Shown here: positions 1 through 5,216 of the stretch, one piece after another
Layout of the letters: the number at the start of each line of letters is the position of its first letter
Numbering within the stretch: the stretch's first letter is position 1
Origin: an uncultured Butyricicoccus sp.
GTDB taxonomy: Bacteria; Bacillota; Clostridia; Oscillospirales; Butyricicoccaceae
Assembly (NCBI GenBank): GCA_900544475.1
Contig: UQVU01000074.1
Coordinates: 1 to 8,498 of the forward strand
Direction: 5' to 3'
Length of the DNA stretch: 8,498 nucleotides
Program-made: the position numbers and the translations under genes
The notes under the pieces: generated by a model
The model's database searches: none
The model's input: only the letters and a program-made list of their open reading frames with translations
What the model was told of the DNA's origin: nothing

Positions 1-12
1 ATACATATATAC

Positions 13-49
13 GTCAATTCCTGCTATGCGGGGGTTGTGGATTGAAAAT
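13..49 (+). CRISPR. single type I-C-like CRISPR repeat, probably the last repeat of an array lying to the left
   Basis: Seen: the unit begins with GTC. It then forms a nine-pair hairpin (16-24 with 28-36, several G-T pairs, loop TAT) and ends with GTGGATTGAAAAT. Known: type I-C repeats have the plan GTC, stem-loop, GTGGATTGAAAT or -C, and the ATTGAAA end becomes the 5' handle of the crRNA. The handle fixes the reading direction as +. The unit is a few bases longer than the usual 32-33 nt, and the stem uses wobble pairs, as expected of a degenerate end repeat. No second copy follows within 150 bases, so the array would lie off the left edge, with bases 1-12 being the end of a spacer. With only one repeat visible this is a probable call; it could also be an isolated relic. 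Confidence 0.55.
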
Positions 50-181
50 CAGACAGTGAAGACGTCTGAATCAGATTGTATGGATCAGAGGGAATGCAAG
101 AGTGTTTCCTCTGATCTGTTTTTATCATATCACATATACTGAGTGAGTTCAAGAAAAATTTTTGCTCTCAGACAGTGAAGA
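49..181. repeat. 14-base direct repeat pair (49-62 and 168-181) flanking the terminator
   Basis: TCAGACAGTGAAGA occurs at 49-62, touching the end of the CRISPR-like repeat, and again at 168-181, just past the cas3 stop. The copies are identical over 14 bases and 119 bases apart. The first copy also sits in a small hairpin, with TCAGAC at 49-54 pairing with GTCTGA at 64-69. The origin is unknown: it may be a local duplication or mark an insertion of the terminator segment. The rest of 124-196 is AT-rich with no gene or convincing cas3 terminator. Confidence 0.5.
83..123 (+). terminator. intrinsic terminator behind the putative CRISPR array
   Basis: Bases 83-91 (GATCAGAGG) pair perfectly with 108-116. 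The stem is extended by G-T and two A-T pairs (92-94 with 105-107) around a 10-base loop. TGTTTTT follows at 117-123. The T-run is only on the + side, so it ends transcription coming from the left, probably the CRISPR transcript. It would keep that transcript from running antisense into cas3. Confidence 0.8.
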
Positions 182-196
182 TAATAAATGCTGAAT

Positions 197-2605
197 TTAC
201 CAGATCATTGCATCTAATTCTTTGGGTTCCAAAATCACTCCGGCATTCAAGTCATAATACCGGGCATCCAGTGCGAATAATCCTGCATCATCAATCGCGC
301 GAATGGCGCCGTCGTCTGCCAAACGCCGAAAGGTTGATTGGTAGAGCGAAACGCTGTACGCCTGCGCTTCTCGCAGCAGAAGCTGTTTTTCCTTCATCGA
401 AACTGTGCTGTGGAGCTGTTCAATCAGCCTTTCACCTTGCCCGAACGGAACGAGAACGGATACTGTGTTTTCCGGGATAACCTGAAAAGCGGAGTAAGCC
501 ATACGGAAGCTTTGGTGCAGGAGCAGTTTTGTATTTTCCTTGAAGGAGCGAGCCGCTCGAGCGCTCTCGTCATTGCAGGAAAGAAGCTCGGACAGAGTCA
601 GGCCATCTCCGATAGGATAATTCTGACGGCTTACAGTATAATCCTGTTCTCTGGCAAAATATCGCGCGATTTGAGCAGGAGCGTCGAGTTCGTCTGCGTC
701 TGCTTCTGCGAGAATTGCGCGAGTAATCAAGCCGCCCTGCTCAATGTCCGGTAAACGCCGGAGATTTTCTTCAACCAGATGCCAGATATAAACGAGTCCG
801 ATATCGAACTCCATGCTGCGGTTAGAACGTCCGGCAGCCTGCACGATGCTGGGAAGACCGGCCAGACTGCGAATGACGACAGGAAAGCTGACATTGATGC
901 CGGCTTCAATCAAAGCTGTTGAGATGCAGAACACACGTGCACCTTCATGCAGCCAGATTTTGCTCCACTCGATTAGGCGCTTTCGGTGCGCGGGGCAGAG
1001 CAGCGTGCTCATATGAACGCACAATACCTCTTGAGAGGCACTCTGCCGGGCCTGTTCGCGGATTTGTTCTGTTGAGCAGAACGGATCGGGAGTTATTGGA
1101 TGCATTCCGGCATCGGATAAAAGGGAAACTGTTTTTGCATAAATATCCTGTGCAGCGGCCTTGGTATTGACGATAGTTAAAACGGATTGTAATGTCAGCA
1201 TTTGCTGTATTTTACTTGCTGCGTCATGATTCTGCAGAGGAATATCGAGCTGGGGAACATAGTGGACACGCTTTGTGTTTAACTGAACTTTGCCCGGACG
1301 AACCAGTTCGATTGGGGGAAAAGACAGCGACAGCTGCGGCTGAGTAGCAGTGCACAGTAAAATCGTGCAGCCGCAACAAAGCGACAGAAATGTGATGGCC
1401 CACTCAAACAGGACTTTACAATGACGAGGCAAAGATTGTATTTCATCGAAAATCAGAACCGCGTCAGTGAGTGCGTGAAGTCGGCGGGCGTCAGTGTTGG
1501 AGGAGGAAAAGCAGGCGTTAAGAAACTGCACGAGGCTGGTCAGAATGATGTCGCTGTCCCAGCGTTCGGTCAGACGACGGTAGGTATCCATTTCTTCTTC
1601 ATTGGAAAACGTGATATTGCAGTGGTGTTCCAGAATGGAGGGATAATCGGAAAGTGCATCGCGAATGTCACCTGCGTTCTGATCCAGAATGGTATTGAAC
1701 GGAATAATGTAGAAAATCCGCTTTTTGTTATACATGGATGCGTGGTGGAGCGCGTAGCGCAGCGATGCATATGTCTTTCCCGTTCCGGTCGGAACGCTGA
1801 GCGTATATATGCCGGGAGGAGCATCAGCTTTATCAAAGCACTGCTCAGAAATATCGGCACGGATAGAATTGATTATGCTGTCAGTCCGAAAATTTGCTGC
1901 TCGGAAATTCTCGAAGGTTTGTGATAAGACTGCCCAGTCGGGGGAAGAGGACACGGTTTCGATAGGAGTATCGTATTCAAAACAGGCTGAATCGTAACGA
2001 TCTGCATCCACAAGAATGCTGAGCAGAAGACGGGTCAGCATGCCGACATGGAAATGGCGTGCTCTGCCTTTCGTTGTTTTTTGAATACATTGTATTAAGT
2101 CTGTAATTTCCGCACAGGCATCAGAAAAAAGTGCATCTAATTTTCTTTCGGTGATAACATTTGTACAGAACCAGCTGACGGCTTCGTCGTAGTGCAGGGC
2201 AGAGACGTCGCGATTGACAGCGTCAAGATAATCCGAAGTGCCGTTTGACGTCAGGCAGTTTGTCAATCCGGCATGGTGCCCGAGAATGCACAGAGAAATG
2301 ATCTGCGCGGTGAGTCGCACCTGCGAGGAAGCCCCCTCTTTGCAGAACCAGCGCCGATATGCGAACACAGCACCGGTTGGCGCGTGGTTGTGAGGAGAAA
2401 CAGCAGAGGGATCGGCTTGAACTTCGTGAAGATACGCCTTGAAAGCCGCAGTCGCTTTTCCCATATCATGAAGAAGTCCAATCAACTGAGCTGTGTGCGA
2501 TAGACGGAGCGTACATGCGGCAACGCAGCATAGCTCGCCGACGTTATTAGAATGCTCTACGAGCGGTTGAGAATAGTGGTCGGATGATCTGATATGCGCA
2601 ATCAA
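197..2605 (-). CDS. cas3: CRISPR-associated helicase/nuclease Cas3 (probably type I-C)
   Basis: Cas3 is the effector recruited by Cascade after target recognition. It unwinds the non-target DNA strand using ATP and cuts it with its HD domain. Numbered from the TTG start (802 aa), the HD nuclease has His18, His46-Asp47 with Lys50, His72/His74, a GHHAG motif at 109-113 and Asp200. The superfamily 2 helicase follows: Walker A PTGTGKT 272-278, DEIQ box 387-390, TAT 419-421, STALIEAGIN 562-571 and QAAGRSNR 589-596. All key residues are present and there is no frameshift, so it looks functional. Length and single-chain HD-helicase order fit type I-C Cas3, as does the nearby repeat; the subtype is inferred. 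A GTG at 2614 gives a 3-residue longer frame but overlaps the Shine-Dalgarno sequence, so I prefer TTG at 2605. Type I-C cas3 is usually followed by cas5, cas8c and cas7; here a convergent CRISPR-like repeat follows instead. GC is lower than in the symporter gene to its right, suggesting acquisition by transfer. Confidence 0.93.
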   Translation of the reverse strand: MIAHIRSSDHYSQPLVEHSNNVGELCCVAACTLRLSHTAQLIGLLHDMGKATAAFKAYLHEVQADPSAVSPHNHAPTGAVFAYRRWFCKEGASSQVRLTAQIISLCILGHHAGLTNCLTSNGTSDYLDAVNRDVSALHYDEAVSWFCTNVITERKLDALFSDACAEITDLIQCIQKTTKGRARHFHVGMLTRLLLSILVDADRYDSACFEYDTPIETVSSSPDWAVLSQTFENFRAANFRTDSIINSIRADISEQCFDKADAPPGIYTLSVPTGTGKTYASLRYALHHASMYNKKRIFYIIPFNTILDQNAGDIRDALSDYPSILEHHCNITFSNEEEMDTYRRLTERWDSDIILTSLVQFLNACFSSSNTDARRLHALTDAVLIFDEIQSLPRHCKVLFEWAITFLSLCCGCTILLCTATQPQLSLSFPPIELVRPGKVQLNTKRVHYVPQLDIPLQNHDAASKIQQMLTLQSVLTIVNTKAAAQDIYAKTVSLLSDAGMHPITPDPFCSTEQIREQARQSASQEVLCVHMSTLLCPAHRKRLIEWSKIWLHEGARVFCISTALIEAGINVSFPVVIRSLAGLPSIVQAAGRSNRSMEFDIGLVYIWHLVEENLRRLPDIEQGGLITRAILAEADADELDAPAQIARYFAREQDYTVSRQNYPIGDGLTLSELLSCNDESARAARSFKENTKLLLHQSFRMAYSAFQVIPENTVSVLVPFGQGERLIEQLHSTVSMKEKQLLLREAQAYSVSLYQSTFRRLADDGAIRAIDDAGLFALDARYYDLNAGVILEPKELDAMIW

Positions 2606-2613
2606 AATTTTCA

Positions 2614-2620
2614 CTCCTTT
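2614..2620 (-). promoter_or_regulatory. cas3 ribosome binding site that decides the start
   Basis: On the - strand this reads AAAGGAG. Its last G is the first base of the upstream GTG codon, so that codon cannot be served by this site. The TTG at 2605-2603 lies 8 bases downstream, a normal spacing, and gives the N-terminus MIAHIR, which resembles the start of type I-C Cas3 proteins. Confidence 0.7.
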
Positions 2621-2654
2621 TATTGCTTCTCGGATTCCTTATTTTCATACCCTC

Positions 2655-2682
2655 ATTCTACACCCAAATCAGTCCAATAAAC
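2655..2682 (-). promoter_or_regulatory. weak candidate promoter for cas3
   Basis: On the - strand a TAGAAT (-10, 2660-2655) lies 16 bases downstream of GTTTAT (2682-2677). It is about 50 bases before the cas3 start. The -35 match is poor, so this is only the best candidate in the 2606-2724 interval, where I see nothing else. Confidence 0.3.
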
Positions 2683-2724
2683 ACCCCACATTCCAATTCC
2701 CTCTCTTTTGCCGGGGAATTTCTC

Positions 2725-2752
2725 TTGCAATTTTCCATCAAGGTGGTATAAT
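2725..2752 (+). promoter_or_regulatory. sigma-70-type promoter of the symporter-hydrolase operon
   Basis: TTGCAA (2725-2730) is followed after 16 bases by a consensus TATAAT (2747-2752). A TG at 2744-2745 gives an extended -10. Transcription should begin near 2759, leaving a leader of about 60 bases. An inverted repeat AGTAT-CT-ATACT at 2756-2767 covers the predicted start point and could be an operator. Confidence 0.75.
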
Positions 2753-2805
2753 TGCAGTATCTATACTAACACGGTATGAATACTGGGAAAATCAAAAAGA
2801 GAAGC

Positions 2806-2811
2806 AGAGGG
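2806..2811 (+). promoter_or_regulatory. ribosome binding site deciding the symporter start
   Basis: AGAGGG ends 6 bases before the ATG at 2818. The in-frame ATG at 2776 has no purine-rich site before it (CTAACACGGT), and the ATG at 2812 touches the site directly, so 2818 is the best start. Confidence 0.65.
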
Positions 2812-2817
2812 ATGGAT

Positions 2818-4098
2818 ATGCACACAAAAACGGAAAAGAAAAAATCTTCCTATCGTGAGCCGCTCATACTGATCGCGTTCGTTATCATCGGCGCGGTTCT
2901 GGGCCTTGCGCTGGGCGAAAAAGCGTCGGTACTGTACCCAATCGGTCAGCTCTGGCTGAATATGCTGTTCGTACTGCTCGTGCCGCTGATCTTTTTCTCG
3001 ATCGCAGGCTCGATTGCGAACATTGCGGACACGAAAAAGGTCGGCAAGCTGCTCGTTTTCACCATCGGATTTTTCATCGTGACGGCCGCCATTGCAGGCG
3101 TCTATATGTTCGTCGTCACGGGAATTTTCGGCGTGGATACGTCGATTCAGATCGGCACGGCGGAGGCCGCGGGCGAAGCCGCCGCGAACATGGGCATCGG
3201 CGAGCAGATCGTCAGCACGTTCACGGTCGAGGACTTCCCGCTCGTGATTTCGCGCGCGCATATTCTGGCGCTCATCGTGTTCACGGTGTTCTTCGGCGTT
3301 GCGGTGTCGCTGCTCGGTGAGCAGGGCAAGCCGGTCGCCTCGTGGCTCAGCAGCATGTCGCTCGTGTTCTACAAGATGGTGTCGCTCCTGATGAAGCTCG
3401 CGCCGATCGGCCTGCTCGCGTACTTCGCGAACCTCACCGGCACCTACGGCCCGGAGCTGCTCAAGAGCTACGCACACGGCCTGCTCATCTACTACCCGGC
3501 GACGATCGTCTATTTCTTCGTGTTCCTCGCGCTTTACGCCTTCCTTGCGGCAGGCCCGTGGGGCGTCCGAAACTTCTTCAAGAACATTCTGACTCCGGCG
3601 CTCACCGCGCTCGGCACCCGTTCCTCGGCGGCGGCTATTCCGCTTCAGCTGGACGCCTGCGACAAGATGGGCGTGCCGCGCGAGGTCAGCTCGGTGGTCG
3701 TACCGGTCGGCGCGACCTGCCATATGGACGGCGCGTGCATCGCGACCATCTACGAAATCGCGCTGTGCTGCGCCCTGTTCTCGCACCCGCTGAACAGCCT
3801 CGGTGACTACGCCTTCGCCGTCATGATCGCAGTCGCGGGTTCGGTTGCGGTTTCGTCCGTTCCGGGCGGCGGCGCGGCGATGGAAACCATGGTCATCTCG
3901 GCGTTCGGCTTCCCGTCGGTCGCCCTGCCGGTGCTGCTCATGATGACCCAGCTGTTTGACGCAGGCTGCACGCTCGTCAACTCCTGCGGCGACACGGTTG
4001 CGTCCATGGTCGTCACGCGCGTGCTCTACGGCAAGGACTGGTACAAGAAGAACCTCAACAAGCAGAGAGAGGAAAACGCTGTCGAAACGGCAGACTGA
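2818..4098 (+). CDS. dicarboxylate/amino acid:cation symporter (SDF/DAACS family)
   Basis: This inner-membrane secondary transporter (426 aa from ATG 2818; a longer frame from 2776 lacks a ribosome site) imports amino acids with sodium ions. It has a basic N-terminus, about eight membrane segments and both re-entrant hairpins. Hairpin 1 carries TRSSAAAIP (267-275) and hairpin 2 SSVPGGGA (346-353). The unwound TM7 motif, NMDGT in the archaeal homologue GltPh, reads HMDGA (302-306). The last helix has D381-A-G-C384-T385-L-V-N388 then G391-D392. Aligned on GltPh, D381, T385, N388 and D392 match D394, T398, N401 and D405. The arginine that binds the acidic side chain (R397) is Cys384. Mammalian ASCT2, a neutral amino acid carrier, also has cysteine there, so a neutral substrate is inferred. 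The Asn-to-His change in TM7 is unusual because that Asn helps bind sodium. It is the first gene of an operon; the hydrolase follows 14 bases on. It is not a close match to SstT as I remember it. Confidence 0.9.
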   Translation: MHTKTEKKKSSYREPLILIAFVIIGAVLGLALGEKASVLYPIGQLWLNMLFVLLVPLIFFSIAGSIANIADTKKVGKLLVFTIGFFIVTAAIAGVYMFVVTGIFGVDTSIQIGTAEAAGEAAANMGIGEQIVSTFTVEDFPLVISRAHILALIVFTVFFGVAVSLLGEQGKPVASWLSSMSLVFYKMVSLLMKLAPIGLLAYFANLTGTYGPELLKSYAHGLLIYYPATIVYFFVFLALYAFLAAGPWGVRNFFKNILTPALTALGTRSSAAAIPLQLDACDKMGVPREVSSVVVPVGATCHMDGACIATIYEIALCCALFSHPLNSLGDYAFAVMIAVAGSVAVSSVPGGGAAMETMVISAFGFPSVALPVLLMMTQLFDAGCTLVNSCGDTVASMVVTRVLYGKDWYKKNLNKQREENAVETAD

Positions 4099-4112
4099 CA
4101 CAGGAGCACCCT

Positions 4113-4934
4113 ATGAAGCAGGAATTTCAATACAGCGAAACGCATTACGGCGCGGCTTCCTGCCGCCCGGACGTCCACGGCGTGCTGATAAAGGGAAAAC
4201 GCGGCCGGCTGCTGTCCGTGCTGTACACGGCGGCAGGGGAGGGCACGCACCCGACAGTGCTGCTGCTCCACGGCATCCCCGGCTGCGAAAAAAACTATGA
4301 CCTCGCGCAGGATCTCCGCCGGGCGGGCTTTCACGTGCTGAGCTTTCATTACAGCGGCAGCTGGGGCAGCGACGGCGACTACTCGCTCGCGCACGACCTT
4401 GAGGACGCGAACACCGCGCTCGACTTTATCCTGAGCGACGAGAGGTTCGGCTTCGACAAGGACAGAATTTACGCGGTGGGGCACAGCCTCGGCGGCTTTG
4501 TCTGCGGACAGCTTTCCGCAAGCCGCCCCGAGATACGCAAGGCCGTGCTCATTACGCCGTGCGACATCGGCCGCCTGCCGGTTATCCGGGAGCAGGCGCC
4601 GGACTACTACCGCGCGGTCTGCGAGGTGCTCGAAGAGAGCGCGGACTGGCTTACCGGCACGAGCGGCGAAAAACTGCGGCGCGAGGCCGAGGAGCACAGC
4701 GAAACGCTCCGTCTGGAAAGCGCGGCCGCAGGTCTTGCCGCGAAGCCGGTGCTGTGCATCAGTGCGTCGCTCGACGTCTACACGCCGCCGGAGCTGAACG
4801 GCGGGCCGCTGCAAAGGGCGGTCGAGGCGCAGGGCGGCACGGCGTTCCAGCACGTTGTCTGGCCGACCGACCATTTTCTTTCGGATTACCGCCTGACACT
4901 GGCGGAAACAGTGCTCAGATTTTTACAGAAATGA
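4113..4934 (+). CDS. alpha/beta hydrolase (serine hydrolase/esterase type)
   Basis: A 273-aa soluble protein with the alpha/beta hydrolase fold. There is no signal peptide, so it is likely cytoplasmic. The oxyanion-hole motif HGIPG lies at 53-57. The nucleophile elbow is GHSLGG at 123-128, with Ser125 as nucleophile. Asp221 (SASLDVYTPPE) is the probable acid and His254 (PTDHF) the base, so the triad is complete and in the usual order. The segment at about 155-205 between strand 5 and the acid is rich in Glu and Arg and probably forms the lid. The substrate cannot be told; members of this group cleave esters, peptides or acylated amino acids. AGGAG at 4102-4106 sits 6 bases before the ATG, and the gene starts 14 bases after the symporter stop, so the two are co-transcribed. 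An attractive but unproven idea is that the hydrolase acts on a compound related to the symporter's substrate. Confidence 0.87.
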   Translation: MKQEFQYSETHYGAASCRPDVHGVLIKGKRGRLLSVLYTAAGEGTHPTVLLLHGIPGCEKNYDLAQDLRRAGFHVLSFHYSGSWGSDGDYSLAHDLEDANTALDFILSDERFGFDKDRIYAVGHSLGGFVCGQLSASRPEIRKAVLITPCDIGRLPVIREQAPDYYRAVCEVLEESADWLTGTSGEKLRREAEEHSETLRLESAAAGLAAKPVLCISASLDVYTPPELNGGPLQRAVEAQGGTAFQHVVWPTDHFLSDYRLTLAETVLRFLQK

Positions 4935-4942
4935 ACAGAAAA

Positions 4943-4983
4943 AAGGCAGTTTGTCGTGCGTTATCGATGGACTGCCTTGTTTT
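4943..4983 (+). terminator. intrinsic terminator of the symporter-hydrolase operon
   Basis: AAGGCAGT (4943-4950) pairs with ACTGCCTT (4971-4978). An inner stem GTCG/CGAT lies in the loop, and GTTTT follows. It lies 9 bases after the hydrolase stop. A run of A before the stem gives a T-run on the other strand, so it could act in both directions. Confidence 0.8.
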
Positions 4984-4987
4984 GTGC

Positions 4988-5016
4988 TTGAAAATGTCGA
5001 AGCCTGTGCTTATAAT
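4988..5016 (+). promoter_or_regulatory. sigma-70-type promoter of the histidine kinase operon
   Basis: TTGAAA (4988-4993) and a consensus TATAAT (5011-5016) are separated by exactly 17 bases. The predicted start, near 5023, is a few bases before the palindromic element at 5029, so the whole element would be transcribed in the leader of the kinase mRNA. Confidence 0.72.
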
Positions 5017-5028
5017 AAAAAGTGATAA

Positions 5029-5188
5029 GGCAATACCGCATAATTGGACAAGAGCGATTTGCGAGTAAATTTTGCGTACTGACGAGGCGCGGTTTTGCGG
5101 TAATACTGACGTATTACCGTGAAATTGCAACAAAGTCAGGGCACAAAATTTCCGCAAAGCGCCGCAGCTTTAATTGTGCGGTGTTGCC
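5029..5188. mobile_element. 160-bp palindromic MITE-like element (full copy)
   Basis: The element starts with GGCAATACCGCATAATT and ends with the near inverse AATTGTGCGGTGTTGCC. Its two 80-base arms are inverted copies of each other, about two thirds identical by eye. They meet in a perfect hairpin, CGGTAATAC (5098-5106), TGAC, GTATTACCG (5111-5119), whose centre coincides exactly with the element's centre. ATAA lies directly outside both ends (5025-5028 and 5189-5192), a candidate 4-bp target duplication. There is no coding capacity, as expected of a non-autonomous element moved by a transposase from elsewhere. A second copy at 8405 confirms it is a dispersed repeat. I cannot name the parent insertion sequence family. 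Confidence 0.85.
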
Positions 5189-5203
5189 ATAAATATCGAA
5201 GAA

Positions 5204-5214
5204 AGGGGAACCCT
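5204..5214 (+). promoter_or_regulatory. ribosome binding site inside a small hairpin
   Basis: The kinase Shine-Dalgarno sequence AAAGGGG (5202-5208) is 8 bases before ATG 5217. Its AGGG (5204-5207) can pair with CCCT (5211-5214) around a GAA loop, partly hiding the site. It lies 14 bases after the palindromic element, so folding of the leader may set translation level. Confidence 0.4.
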
Positions 5215-5216
5215 GT

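Noticed and set aside
83..123. Hairpin as the cas3 terminator
   Set aside because: On the - strand the bases after the stem are CATACAATCTG, with no T-run; it suits only + transcription.
338..1924. Several + strand frames of 60-170 aa within cas3
   Set aside because: They are antisense shadows; cas3 keeps all nuclease and helicase motifs in its own frame.
2776..2817. Longer symporter N-terminus from ATG 2776
   Set aside because: It has no ribosome site and begins about 17 bases after the predicted transcription start, while AGAGGG is correctly spaced for ATG 2818.
2761..4101. 446-aa open frame on the - strand
   Set aside because: Antisense to the symporter, low-complexity charged sequence with no recognisable motif; a shadow frame.
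4026..4874. 282-aa open frame on the - strand
   Set aside because: Antisense to the hydrolase, which has a complete catalytic triad and a good ribosome site.
5098..5119. Central hairpin CGGTAATAC/GTATTACCG as a terminator
   Set aside because: No T-run follows on either strand, and its exact central position shows it is the apex of the palindromic element.
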